This document shows, piece by piece, positions 26,990 through 35,779 of a DNA stretch of 64,000 nt; position 1 is the stretch's first letter, and each line of letters begins with the position of its first letter. Below the pieces are notes generated by a model. The model was not told the DNA's origin. It made no database searches and saw only the letters and a list, made by a program, of their open reading frames with translations. A program made the position numbers and the translations under genes. The DNA is from Hymenobacter sp. DG01 (GTDB lineage Bacteria; Bacteroidota; Bacteroidia; Cytophagales; Hymenobacteraceae), in NCBI RefSeq assembly GCF_006352025.1, contig NZ_CP040936.1:496001-560000 (forward strand), read 5' to 3'.

Positions 26990-27051
26990 GTTCGATGGTG
27001 GCAGCTAGCTTCAAAAAAAGCAAACAAGTATACCGCTACACTATCTCGCCA

Positions 27052-27540
27052 CTAGCGCCGGCGCCGGAGCGTAACGAAGCTGAAGGGGTAGGCGTGCTTT
27101 TCGTCGGGTTCGTGCCGCTCCCGGGATTCCTCGCGCCATTCGGCCGGGTTCAGCTCCGGGAAAGTTACGTCGCCCTCGAAGGCGTGGTGCACTTCCGTCA
27201 GATACACCACATCAGCGGCGGGCAGGGCCTGGCGGTAGATTTCGCCACCCCCAATCACGAATACTTCCTCCTTATAGGTACGGGCCAGTTCCAGGGCCTG
27301 GGGCACAGCATACGCCGTTTCGCAACCCTCGGCCTGCCAATCCAGCTGGCGGGTTACCACGATGTTGGTCCGGTTGGGCAAGGGCCGCCCGATGCTCTCA
27401 AACGTACGCCGTCCCATGATAATGGGGTGGCCTTGAGTGAGCTGTTTGAAGTGCTTCAAGTCGAGGGGCAGGTGCCAGAGCAGCCGGTTCTCGCCACCGA
27501 TTATGCCGTTCTCGGCCACGGCTACCACAAGTGAGGTCAT
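27052..27540 (-). CDS. folA: Dihydrofolate reductase
   Basis: 162 residues, standard length. NADPH-dependent reduction of dihydrofolate to tetrahydrofolate. It has the ENGIIGGENRLLWHLPLDLKHF start with the Met20-loop equivalent, GRRTFESIGRPLPNR (NADPH site), and FVIGGGEIYRQALP. The acidic active-site residue is Asp in LPLDLKHFK. It is last on the minus strand after fmt and the NamZ-type gene (gaps of 59 and 90 bases). The pairing with fmt makes sense because Fmt uses 10-formyl-THF. Confidence 0.95.
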   Translation of the reverse strand: MTSLVVAVAENGIIGGENRLLWHLPLDLKHFKQLTQGHPIIMGRRTFESIGRPLPNRTNIVVTRQLDWQAEGCETAYAVPQALELARTYKEEVFVIGGGEIYRQALPAADVVYLTEVHHAFEGDVTFPELNPAEWREESRERHEPDEKHAYPFSFVTLRRRR

Positions 27541-27599
27541 AGAAAAAGAGCTGGTTGTGGGTGATATTAAATAAGCCGCCGGACCGGGGCTACGTCAGA

Positions 27600-28547
27600 T
27601 CAGCTGGCCAAAGAAGCCGCGTTGAAGCCGCGCAGGAACTCGACTACCGGCATGCGCTTTTTGCCTTCCAGCTGCACATCCTGCAGATCCAGCAGGCCGT
27701 TGGCGGTTTGTACGCGCAGGTAGGTGCGTCCATCGGTAAACCAACGGCCGGGAGTGCTGGTATCAGGGCCGCTGGCTTCCTCGTCGTCGAGGGGTAGGGC
27801 CTTGAATACTTTCAGCGTGCGCCCATCGGGGAGTTGGGTGAAGGCCGTGGGGATGGGCGAGAGGCCCCGCACCAGGTTCGCCAGGGCCGGCGCCGACTGC
27901 TGGAAATTGAGGCGGCCGGTTTCCTTTTGCAGCTTGGGGGCCGGGCGTAGCTCGGGCAGTTCTTGTTGGGGGGTGCTGGGGGCCGTGCCGGCGGCAATGG
28001 CCTGCACGGAGCGCAAAGCCAGTTGGGCGCCGGCCACTTTCAGCTTTTCGTACAGAGAGCCGAAGTCATCTTCCGGCGCAATGTCCACAGCATCCTGGTA
28101 AATCAGGTTGCCGGTGTCAATTTCATGGCGCAGGAAAAAGCTGGTGACGCCTGTGCGCGTATCACCATGAATAAGAGCCCAGTTGATGGGCGCCGCGCCC
28201 CGGTACTGAGGCAGCAAAGAAGCATGGATGTTGATGGAGCCTAGCCGCGGCATGTTCCAGACAGCCTCAGGCAGCATCCGGAAGGCCACCACCACCTGCA
28301 GATCAGCGGCATAGCTGCGCAGCTCCTCCTGAAACTCCGGGGCCTTCAGGTTGGTGGGCTGCAGCACCGGCACCTGGTGGCGCTCGGCGGCCTGCTTCAC
28401 CGCGGAAGCCTGCAGCTGCCGGCCCCGGCCCGCAGGCTTGTCGGGGGCGGTTATCACGGCTACTACCTGGCAACCATCCCAGCCAAGCAGGGCTTCGAGA
28501 GTAGGCACCGCAAATTCCGGGGTGCCCATGAAAATGATACGCAGCAT
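27600..28547 (-). CDS. fmt: Methionyl-tRNA formyltransferase
   Basis: 315 residues. Formylates initiator Met-tRNA with 10-formyl-THF. N-terminal formyltransferase domain begins LRIIFMGTPEFAVPTLEALL. The catalytic signature SINIHASLLPQYRGAAPINWAL carries the Asn-His pair, with Asp in HEIDTGNLIYQ. The OB-like C-terminal domain ends in VEFLRGFNA. A TPDGR-type loop is replaced by LPDGRTLKV. On the minus strand after the NamZ-type gene. The 90-base gap contains an imperfect inverted repeat (about 28573-28631) that may partly terminate transcription. Confidence 0.95.
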   Translation of the reverse strand: MLRIIFMGTPEFAVPTLEALLGWDGCQVVAVITAPDKPAGRGRQLQASAVKQAAERHQVPVLQPTNLKAPEFQEELRSYAADLQVVVAFRMLPEAVWNMPRLGSINIHASLLPQYRGAAPINWALIHGDTRTGVTSFFLRHEIDTGNLIYQDAVDIAPEDDFGSLYEKLKVAGAQLALRSVQAIAAGTAPSTPQQELPELRPAPKLQKETGRLNFQQSAPALANLVRGLSPIPTAFTQLPDGRTLKVFKALPLDDEEASGPDTSTPGRWFTDGRTYLRVQTANGLLDLQDVQLEGKKRMPVVEFLRGFNAASLAS

Positions 28548-28637
28548 GGTTGGTCAATGAGTAAGGGAGGGAATGAGTAAGTGAGTGAAGCAAGGAAGCG
28601 GCCTAAAACTACTTCGCTCATTCACTCAGTTACTTAT

Positions 28638-29906
28638 TCACTTGAAATCGGGATAGAGTAGGTACTTCTTGCGCAGGGTCTTGTACTGGCTCAGTGCCGG
28701 CTCCCAGGACTGCCGGATTTCTTGCTCCGACTTGCCGGCTATGATCTGCTGCCGGAGGGCAGCGGTGCCCGCCAGCCGCTCGAAGCCTTTGTTGAAGAAG
28801 TTGGCCTTGTCGGTGCTTTGATGGTAGAAGTCCAGCAGGTACTTCAGCGAGAAGCCCACGTCGTTGCCGGTCTGGCGCAAATCGAGGCCGTAGCAGAGCT
28901 TGCCGTTCTGGGGTGGGGAGGTGGAGCCAGGGTTGGGGGTAGGCGTGAAGCTGAACGGACGGGTTTTGGGCTGGGTGGGGGCCCCGATTACCTCGAAGGG
29001 CATGGCCGTGCCCCGGCCCACGCTCACGTCGGTGCCCTCAAACATACAGAGGCTGGCGTACAGCGCCACCGAGTGGGTAGTGGGCAAGTTGGGAGAGGGG
29101 CGCACCGGCAGCTCGTAGCGCGTGTTGTGGGTGTAGCCCTGCATCGGAATCACCGTCAGGTGGCACTGCCGCTTGCCTTCCAGCCACTTTTCGCCGTTTA
29201 TCATCTGGGCCAGCTCGCCTACCGTCAGGCCGTGCACTACCGGAATGGGGTGCATGCCCACAAAAGTTTTGAACTGCGGCTCCAGCACCGGGCCATCCAC
29301 GTACCAGCCGTTCGGATTGGGCCGGTCCAGAATAATCACCTCTTTGTTTTGCTCCGCGGCCGCCTCCATTACGTAGTGCATGGTGCTGATAAACGTATAG
29401 AAGCGCGTGCCCACATCCTGAATGTCGAAAACCAACACATCCACATTGCGCAGCATCTCCGGAGTAGGCTTTTTGGTCGCCCCGTACAAGCTCAGGGCCG
29501 GCAGGCCGCTGCGGGCGTCTTTGCCATCTTTGATAGTGGCCCCGTCGGCGGCCTCGCCCCGGAAGCCGTGCTCCGGCCCGAAAATCACCCGCACGTTCAC
29601 GCCCCGCGCCAGCAGCGTATCTACCAGAAACGCCCGGCCTACCTTCGCCGACTGGTTTACTACCACACCTACCCGCTTTCCTTTTAGTAAGGGCACGTAC
29701 CGCTCGAACTGCTCGGCGCCCACGCGCAGGGGCTCGGCGGCCGGCAATATTACCTGGGGCGGCGAGGCCACCGTTCGGCGCAGAGGTGCGGCAGCCGTAT
29801 CGGGCGCCACGGCGGGGGTAGTAGCCGTAGCGGTTTGGGGTGGCCGGGTGCAGTCGGAAAGCAGCAGGGAAAGGCTAAGCAGGCCGGTGGGAAGTAGGGA
29901 AGGCAT
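28638..29906 (-). CDS. namZ: Exo-beta-N-acetylmuramidase NamZ-type (DUF1343) lipoprotein
   Basis: 422 residues from the ATG at 29906. The longer open frame to 30503 overlaps the divergent permease gene and is not credible. Members of this family release terminal MurNAc from cell-wall fragments. Motifs: GKRVGVVVNQSAKVG near residue 80, FGPEHGFRG (with a candidate catalytic Glu), FDIQDVGTRFYTFISTM, LDRPNPNGWYVDGP and FEGTDVSVGRGT. The N-terminus is a signal peptide ending LLLSDC, which may be a relaxed lipobox, followed by a Thr/Ala/Pro linker. Likely cell-envelope located and used in wall recycling or scavenging. Confidence 0.85.
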   Translation of the reverse strand: MPSLLPTGLLSLSLLLSDCTRPPQTATATTPAVAPDTAAAPLRRTVASPPQVILPAAEPLRVGAEQFERYVPLLKGKRVGVVVNQSAKVGRAFLVDTLLARGVNVRVIFGPEHGFRGEAADGATIKDGKDARSGLPALSLYGATKKPTPEMLRNVDVLVFDIQDVGTRFYTFISTMHYVMEAAAEQNKEVIILDRPNPNGWYVDGPVLEPQFKTFVGMHPIPVVHGLTVGELAQMINGEKWLEGKRQCHLTVIPMQGYTHNTRYELPVRPSPNLPTTHSVALYASLCMFEGTDVSVGRGTAMPFEVIGAPTQPKTRPFSFTPTPNPGSTSPPQNGKLCYGLDLRQTGNDVGFSLKYLLDFYHQSTDKANFFNKGFERLAGTAALRQQIIAGKSEQEIRQSWEPALSQYKTLRKKYLLYPDFK

Positions 29907-29957
29907 GGGCGGGGCGCAGGAATGGAAAACTGCCGGGATTCGTCTAGCTTTACGCCA

Positions 29958-31172
29958 GTGAACGTCTCGCAGTATATATCGAGTAAGATTGATGGGGCCG
30001 ATGCAGGTTCGTTTACCTCGTCGGTGACAAAGATAGCCATCATCAGCATTGCCATGGGACTGGCCGTGATGGTGGTGTCGTTTGCTATTCTGGAGGGTTT
30101 CCGCAACGAAATCCAGAACAAGATCTTCTCGTTCGGCTCCCACCTGCAAATCAGCAAGTACGATACCAACAACTCTCTGGAGGTGGAGCCCATCAGCGGG
30201 CCGCGCTTGGTAAAGGAGCTCCAGCACAATCCGCAGGTAGCTTCCATCCAGCCTTTTGCCCGCAAAACGGCCATTATCAAAACCAAGGAAGAAGTGCTGG
30301 GCGTGGTGCTGAAAGGCATTGATGAGAAAAGCGGCCGCTCGCCGATGCGCCAGAATATGGTGGCCGGCAACTTCCTCACGTTCTCCGACACGGCCGCCAG
30401 CAACGACGTGCTGCTCTCGCGCAAAGTAGCCGACAAGCTCCGCCTCAAGCCCGGCGACAAGGCCCTGTTCTACTTTATTCAGAACCCACCCCGGGTGCGC
30501 CAATTTACGGTGCGCGGCATTTACCAGACCGGCCTCGATGAGTTCGACGAAGCCTACGTTATCGGCGACATTCAGCAGGTGCGCGACCTGACCAGCTGGC
30601 CCGATTCGCTGGTAGGTGGTCTGGAAATCACCCTGAAGGACTTCAACCGCCTCGACCCCGTAGCTGATAACCTCTACGAGAACCTGCGTTACGACCTCAA
30701 GCTGGACAAGATTACCGACCAGTATGCCCAGCTTTTTGACTGGCTAAAGCTGCTGAACCGCAACGTGGTCATCTTCCTGGTGCTCATCATCTTTGTGGCC
30801 ACCTTTAACATGGTGGCGACCATTTTCATCATGATTCTGGAGCGCACCAATATGATTGGGGTGCTGAAGGCCATTGGGGCAACGGATAACCAGATCCGGA
30901 GCATGTTCTTTTTCCGGGGCCTTAGCCTGACGGTGCGGGGCATGGTGTACGGCAACCTGATCGGGCTGGGCTTCTGCGCCATTCAGTACTTCTTCCATCC
31001 TATTCCGCTGGACCCCGAGAATTACTACATGGACCGCGTGCCGATTCACTGGGACCCCTTCATGATTGTGGTGCTGAATGCGGCCACCTTCCTGACCTCC
31101 CTGCTGGCCGTCCTGATTCCGACCTACCTTATTTCACGCATCAAGCCGGTGGTGGCCATCAAGTTCGATTAA
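29958..31172 (+). CDS. LolC/LolE-type ABC transporter permease (FtsX family)
   Basis: 404 residues from the GTG at 29958. I prefer this to the ATG at 29922 because it gives the usual short start MNVSQYISSKI and because TAGCTTTA, one base off a -7 box, lies just before it. N-terminal transmembrane helix (about 24-45), a large periplasmic MacB-like domain, then three C-terminal helices in the FtsX arrangement (NVVIFLVLIIFVATFNMVA; LSLTVRGMVYGNLIGLGF; AATFLTSLLAVLIPTYLI). Such permeases extract lipoproteins from the inner membrane together with an ATPase (LolD). No ATPase gene is adjacent. The protein ends RIKPVVAIKFD, a common family ending. Convergent with the M23 gene across a palindromic repeat. 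Confidence 0.82.
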   Translation: MNVSQYISSKIDGADAGSFTSSVTKIAIISIAMGLAVMVVSFAILEGFRNEIQNKIFSFGSHLQISKYDTNNSLEVEPISGPRLVKELQHNPQVASIQPFARKTAIIKTKEEVLGVVLKGIDEKSGRSPMRQNMVAGNFLTFSDTAASNDVLLSRKVADKLRLKPGDKALFYFIQNPPRVRQFTVRGIYQTGLDEFDEAYVIGDIQQVRDLTSWPDSLVGGLEITLKDFNRLDPVADNLYENLRYDLKLDKITDQYAQLFDWLKLLNRNVVIFLVLIIFVATFNMVATIFIMILERTNMIGVLKAIGATDNQIRSMFFFRGLSLTVRGMVYGNLIGLGFCAIQYFFHPIPLDPENYYMDRVPIHWDPFMIVVLNAATFLTSLLAVLIPTYLISRIKPVVAIKFD

Positions 31173-31182
31173 GTAAGGGTGC

Positions 31183-31276
31183 AGCCCGCAGAGGGCGCCG
31201 AGTTTAGCGCAGAAGGCGCAGAGTCTGTTGAACGACTCTGCGCCTTCTGCGCTAAACTCGGCGCCCTCTGCGGGCT
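31183..31276. repeat. 94-base near-perfect palindrome between convergent genes
   Basis: Perfect 43-bp arms (31183-31225 and 31234-31276) separated by 8 bases that can still pair partly (GTT/AAC). It fills the convergent gap between the permease gene (stop 31172) and the M23 gene (stop 31292). The arms contain quasi-periodic GCAGA/GCGC segments. It can act as a terminator in both directions, but it is far longer than needed and has no T run, which suggests a mobile palindromic repeat. Confidence 0.8.
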
Positions 31277-31291
31277 AATTATCAAGTAACC

Positions 31292-31981
31292 TTACGCCAA
31301 CCATCGGCTCTGCAGTATCAGATTAGGATCGGGGCACAAGGCGGCCCACTTCTCGCGCTCCTCCAGCAGCCCTACCCCCGGAAAATCGCCGGAACGGCCT
31401 TCCAGATCGGCAATAACCTGGAAGTGTAGGTGGGGCGGCCAGTCGCCGTTTTCAGGGGCGGGGCCTACCTCTGTGAAGGTTTCGCCCTTTTCGATGCGCA
31501 TGCCCGGGCGCAGCAGCAGGGTTTCGCGGCGGCTGAGGTGGCCGTAGAGGGTATAGAAAACGGTATCTTCCAGTTGATGCTGCAGAATAACGGTAGGGCC
31601 GTAGTCGCCGAAGTGGTCGTTGTCCTGCACGCTGTGCACCAGCGCGTCCAGCGGGGCCAGCACGGGTGTACCGGCGCGCAGCCATACATCCACGCCCAGG
31701 TGCAGGGAGCGCGCCGGCACGGCCGGGTCGCCGAACAAGCCGGGGCTGCGCCGGTAGATAACCCGGTTTTCGAGGTAGCCGCCTACCCCGATGTGAGCGT
31801 TTTGCGCTTCCAGTAGCTGGGCCACCAATTCCTCAAAAGCGGCTGTATCGCGCAGGTCAGCATTTTCGAGCAGGGGGTTGGCGGCTGTAAAATCGAGGCG
31901 GGCCACGTCGGGGGCGTTCAGGTCAACGGGCAGCACCGGGTTGAATTCGTGCTGATGAACTTCGAGCAGGGAAGCAAGCAT
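31292..31981 (-). CDS. M23-family metallopeptidase-like protein
   Basis: 229 residues, no signal peptide. C-terminal half is a LytM/M23 fold: HLGVDVW (first His and Asp ligands, H-x-x-x-D), GPTVILQHQ, YTLYGHLS and PPHLHFQV (H-x-H). All four zinc/catalytic positions of the family are present. The N-terminal half (VDLNAPDVARLDFTAANPLL) is of unknown fold. The lack of a signal peptide is odd for a cell-wall peptidase. It may be cytosolic, or act on another substrate, as in related proteins annotated as peptidase M23 in Bacteroidota. Ends near the large palindrome. Confidence 0.78.
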   Translation of the reverse strand: MLASLLEVHQHEFNPVLPVDLNAPDVARLDFTAANPLLENADLRDTAAFEELVAQLLEAQNAHIGVGGYLENRVIYRRSPGLFGDPAVPARSLHLGVDVWLRAGTPVLAPLDALVHSVQDNDHFGDYGPTVILQHQLEDTVFYTLYGHLSRRETLLLRPGMRIEKGETFTEVGPAPENGDWPPHLHFQVIADLEGRSGDFPGVGLLEEREKWAALCPDPNLILQSRWLA

Positions 31982-32227
31982 GGAAAAAGGATAACAAAGC
32001 GAAAGTGTAGTCGGGGCAGTTGTAAGCCGCGCCCGCGGGCCTTATAGTGCTCAAGGCCTTGGGTAATTTCTGCGCTACGGCCCAAGCCACGGCCTGGCTC
32101 CACCAGCGCAATATTTTGTACGTAAGCTCAACGCGGCGCAAGCTACGGCGTACGCCACATTATCCTGTATTTTTGCCCCTCTTTCCCTGAATCTTCAGGT
32201 TTCTACCTCCCCCGAAGTCCCTTAGTA

Positions 32228-33334
32228 ATGAGCAGTGCCTACCTTACCCTGAACGTCGTTGAGCTAACCCAGGAAACGCCCGACGCCGTCACCATTCACT
32301 TCGAGCATCCGGAGCGCCAGGCCGTGGCCTGCCAGCCCGGCCAGTTCCTGACGTTGATTTTACCCTGCGGCCCCGGCGGCAAGAAAGAGCGCCGGGCGTA
32401 CTCGCTCAGCAGCACCCCCGCCGAGGCCCCGCGTCTGGCCGTGACGGTGAAACGCGTATCGGGCGGGCTGGTCAGCAACTACCTGCTTGATACCGTGCGG
32501 GTAGGGCAGCAGGTGGAGGTGATGGCCCCGCTCGGCAACTTCACTCTCACACCCCAACCTAACTCGGCCCGCTCTATTGTACTGGTGGGCGCGGGCTCCG
32601 GCATCACGCCCCTGATGAGCATGCTCAAAGCCGTGCTGCGCGAGGAGCCCCAGAGCCGGGTACTGCTGGTGTACGGCAACCGCAACGAGCAGTCGGTGAT
32701 TTTTGCCGAGCAGCTACGCCGCCTGGAGCAGCAGTACGCCGGCCGCCTGCAGGTAGAGCACGTGTACAGCCAGCCCATCAACCCCACCTCGGGGCACCAG
32801 CATACCGGCCGCCTCAACCGCACCATGCTCCTGCGTATTCTGGAGCAGCGCCACCAATTTCCGGCGGCCCAGGCCGAGTACTACCTCTGTGGCCCCGAGG
32901 GCCTGATGACGGAAGCCTATGCTGCCCTGGAGCTGCTGGGCGTGCCGGCCAGCCGCATCCGGCGCGAGAGTTTCGTGGCTGCCGCCGATGCCTCGGAAAC
33001 GGCCGCCGCCCAGCCCAGCGGGCACGGCGACGTATCGACGGCCGCCGACGACACGCCGGGCGCCTACACCGTGACCATTAACTACGAAGGCTCGGAGTAC
33101 CAGGTAGCCGTTGGCCCCAACCAAACCATTCTGGAAGCGGCCCTCGACCAGGACATCGACCTGCCCTATTCCTGCCAGGCGGGCCTGTGCACGGCCTGCC
33201 GGGGCAAGTGCCTCTCGGGCAAGGTGCACCTCGATGAGCGCGAAGGCCTCTCCGACTCAGAAATAAAACAAGGCTATGTGCTGACTTGCGTAGGCCATCC
33301 GCTCACGGCCGACGTAGTAATCGAAATAGACTAG
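32228..33334 (+). CDS. PaaE-like ferredoxin-NADP oxidoreductase with C-terminal 2Fe-2S domain
   Basis: 368 residues. Three domains: FAD-binding barrel (about 1-105, RAYSLSSTP motif for flavin), NAD(P)-binding domain (about 112-245, VLVGAGSGITPLMSML) and a plant-type ferredoxin (about 275-368) with C-x4-C-x2-C (SCQAGLCTACRGKC) plus a later Cys in LTCVGH. This is the layout of PaaE, the reductase of phenylacetyl-CoA epoxidase. A second such gene, truncated by the window end, sits in the paa cluster at 63638. This copy is isolated here, so it may serve another oxygenase or desaturase. Upstream TATTTTTG at 32168-32175 is a possible -7 box. Confidence 0.82.
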   Translation: MSSAYLTLNVVELTQETPDAVTIHFEHPERQAVACQPGQFLTLILPCGPGGKKERRAYSLSSTPAEAPRLAVTVKRVSGGLVSNYLLDTVRVGQQVEVMAPLGNFTLTPQPNSARSIVLVGAGSGITPLMSMLKAVLREEPQSRVLLVYGNRNEQSVIFAEQLRRLEQQYAGRLQVEHVYSQPINPTSGHQHTGRLNRTMLLRILEQRHQFPAAQAEYYLCGPEGLMTEAYAALELLGVPASRIRRESFVAAADASETAAAQPSGHGDVSTAADDTPGAYTVTINYEGSEYQVAVGPNQTILEAALDQDIDLPYSCQAGLCTACRGKCLSGKVHLDEREGLSDSEIKQGYVLTCVGHPLTADVVIEID

Positions 33335-33561
33335 TGCTGCTGTAAGGTTGGGGCGGAAAGCAGGGGTAGGCGACGAGCCGGTGCTTTCCGCCTCAGCCTA
33401 TTTTGCCTGCCCGCCGCCGAACAACCGGCCCTGGAACGCGGTTATTTATGTTCAGGTTAACCCGTAGTGATAATGTTGCTACATTGTTTGAACCTGACAG
33501 GCATGTTCGAAGTACAATCCCTTTGCAGCGTGCCTCGCGGTCTGCCTTTTTTACGTAAGTT

Positions 33562-35301
33562 ATGACATACTCTGCCCCCGCGGCCGACCTGGCTACCGAA
33601 ACCCAGCGTCCGCCCCGACAATACCTTCCTGAGTCGTTTACGGTTACGGAATGGGCTGCCATTGAACCGTACTTTATTGAGTTGCGCGACCGGGCCATTC
33701 ACTCGGCTGCTGAGCTGGAGCAGTGGCTGCTGAATCGTTCGGAGCTGGAATCGGTGCTGAGCGAGGACTTGGCCTGGCGCTACATCCGCATGACCTGCGA
33801 CACTCAGGACCAGGCCCAGGCCGAAGCGTTTCAGTATTTCGTGAGCGAGATTGAGCCCAACGTGGCTCCCTACGACCACGCCCTGAACGAGAAGATGATG
33901 GCCTCGGAGTTTCTGGATGAGCTGGACCCGGCCCGTTACCGCATCTTCGTGCGCTCCGTGCGCCAGGCCCTGGAAATCTACCGGGCCGAGAACATTCCGC
34001 TGAAAACCGAAATCAGCACCAAGCAGCAGCAATACGCCGCCATTGCCGGGGCCATGACGGTGACCCTGGATGGCGAAGAGTTAACCCTGCCCCGCGCCGC
34101 CGACCGCCTCAAAAGCCCCGACCGCGCGGTGCGCGAGCAGGCTTGGCGGGCTATTCAGGAGCGGCGGCTGCAGGATGCCCAGCCCCTTGATGTCCTGTAC
34201 ACCGAGCTGATCAGCCTGCGCCACCAGGTGGCCCAGAATGCAGGCTTCGCCAACTTCCGCGACTATATGTTCGCGGCTCTGGGGCGCTTCGATTATACCC
34301 CGCAGGATACGTTCGACTTTCACCGCGCCATTCGGGAAACCGTGGTGCCCCTGATTGATAATCTGGACCTGGAGCGCCGCCAGGACTTGGCGCTGCCGGA
34401 GCTGCGCCCCTGGGACTTGGACGTGGACGTTTCGGGCAAGGCTCCGCTGCGGCCCTTTGAAACCGGCGAGGAGCTGCTGGAGAAAACCGTTACCGTCTTC
34501 GACCGCCTCGACCCCTTCCTGGGCCAGTGTCTGCGCACCATGCGCGAAATGGGCAACCTCGATTTGGAGTCGCGAAAGGGCAAAGCTCCCGGCGGCTACA
34601 ACTACCCCCTCGACGAAACTGGGGTGCCGTTCATCTTTATGAACGCCACCTCTTCCTTGCGCGACGTGGTAACCATGCTGCACGAAGGCGGCCACGCCGT
34701 GCACTCCTTCCTGACCCGCCGCCTACCCCTGAGCGCCGACAAACATCCGCCATCAGAGGTAGCGGAGCTGGCTTCCATGAGCATGGAGCTCATCAGCATG
34801 GACCACTGGAACGTGTTCTTTACGGATGAGGACGAGCTGCGCCGAGCCAAGAAAACCCACTTGGAATCGGTGCTGGAAACCTTCCCCTGGGTTGCCACTA
34901 TCGACAAGTTTCAGCACTGGGTGTATGAGAATCCCGAGCACACGGTAGAAGCCCGCCACCAGCGCTGGACCCAGATTTTCGACGAGTTCAACCAGCGCAC
35001 CGTGAGCTGGCAGGGGCTGGAGCATGCCAAGCCCTACCTCTGGCAGAAGCAGCTGCACCTCTACGAAGTGCCGTTCTACTACATCGAGTATGCTATGGCC
35101 CAGCTCGGGGCTATTGCCGTATGGCGCAACTTCCGCCAAGATCCGCAGGCGGCCCTGCAGGGCTACCAGCGTGCCCTGGCTCTGGGATACACCGCGCCCA
35201 TTGGCGAAATCTACGCCGCCGCCGGCATCCGCTTCGATTTCAGCACGGAGTACCTGCGGACCCTCGCCGATTTTGTGCGCGACGAAATGGCTAAGCTATA
35301 G
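33562..35301 (+). CDS. M3-family oligoendopeptidase (PepF-like)
   Basis: 579 residues. Cytosolic zinc peptidase for short peptides. The HExxH motif is present as HEGGHAVHSF (residues about 375-384), with the downstream Glu ligand in SEVAELASMSMEL. The family segment LPSYRxAxxx is represented by the C-terminal YEVPFYYIEYAMAQLGA. The N-terminal lid is helical. Slightly shorter than typical PepF (about 600). A possible weak promoter region lies around 33480-33530 but no clean -7 box was found. A strong bidirectional terminator follows 18 bases after the stop. Confidence 0.9.
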   Translation: MTYSAPAADLATETQRPPRQYLPESFTVTEWAAIEPYFIELRDRAIHSAAELEQWLLNRSELESVLSEDLAWRYIRMTCDTQDQAQAEAFQYFVSEIEPNVAPYDHALNEKMMASEFLDELDPARYRIFVRSVRQALEIYRAENIPLKTEISTKQQQYAAIAGAMTVTLDGEELTLPRAADRLKSPDRAVREQAWRAIQERRLQDAQPLDVLYTELISLRHQVAQNAGFANFRDYMFAALGRFDYTPQDTFDFHRAIRETVVPLIDNLDLERRQDLALPELRPWDLDVDVSGKAPLRPFETGEELLEKTVTVFDRLDPFLGQCLRTMREMGNLDLESRKGKAPGGYNYPLDETGVPFIFMNATSSLRDVVTMLHEGGHAVHSFLTRRLPLSADKHPPSEVAELASMSMELISMDHWNVFFTDEDELRRAKKTHLESVLETFPWVATIDKFQHWVYENPEHTVEARHQRWTQIFDEFNQRTVSWQGLEHAKPYLWQKQLHLYEVPFYYIEYAMAQLGAIAVWRNFRQDPQAALQGYQRALALGYTAPIGEIYAAAGIRFDFSTEYLRTLADFVRDEMAKL

Positions 35302-35319
35302 GGCTCATATAAATATGAA

Positions 35320-35370
35320 AGTCAACAATAGAAAAGGCCAGCTTCACGCTGGCCTTTTCTATTGTTGACT
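35320..35370. terminator. Bidirectional terminator
   Basis: Perfect 23-bp arms (35320-35342, 35348-35370) with a 5-base loop, between the convergent M3 peptidase and the Pro-rich lipoprotein genes. Confidence 0.9.
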
Positions 35371-35372
35371 GA

Positions 35373-35690
35373 TTAAGGAATCCGAACGGTATCCCGTGGG
35401 GGTGGAACTGGCACCGGCGTACGGGTGGTATCTCGGGGTGGGGAAGTTCGGGTAGTATCACGGGGTGGCGGCCCGGGAGGTAAAGTACGAACCGTGTCGC
35501 GAGTAGGGGGTAGGGTGGCTGGCACTGGTGGCTGGCGTGTACTATCGCGCCGCGTAACAGCGGCACCAGCGTCGTCTATGGGCTCGGGAGAAGGGTCCGC
35601 AGTTGATGAACAGGCTTGTATACTCCCCCCTGCTCCGATAAGAAAGCAGCACATAAGCATAATTCGAGGAAGCGGGTGCATTGCTTTCAT
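35373..35690 (-). CDS. Proline/arginine-repeat lipoprotein
   Basis: 105 residues from an ATG at 35690; ATG codons at 35699 and 35681 are also in frame, so the start is uncertain. The signal sequence ends in IQAC. The mature part is low complexity: RDTTRTxPP-type units repeat four to five times (PPRDTTRTSPPRDTTRT). No enzymatic domain. Similar Pro/Thr/Arg-rich lipoproteins often act as envelope spacers, but nothing in the sequence proves a role. It overlaps no other gene and ends 3 bases from the bidirectional terminator. Confidence 0.6.
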   Translation of the reverse strand: MKAMHPLPRIMLMCCFLIGAGGSIQACSSTADPSPEPIDDAGAAVTRRDSTRQPPVPATLPPTRDTVRTLPPGPPPRDTTRTSPPRDTTRTPVPVPPPRDTVRIP

Positions 35691-35779
35691 AAGAATCAAT
35701 GATTTGGATATATGTATAACTAATTTTTGTTGAAAATGTTGCGTTAGTAGGGGCGGTAGGTAGATATGTACTGATTGAC

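Noticed and set aside
28638..30503. 621-codon version of the NamZ-type gene
   Set aside because: The upstream 199 codons are antisense to the permease gene; the ATG at 29906 opens a proper signal peptide.
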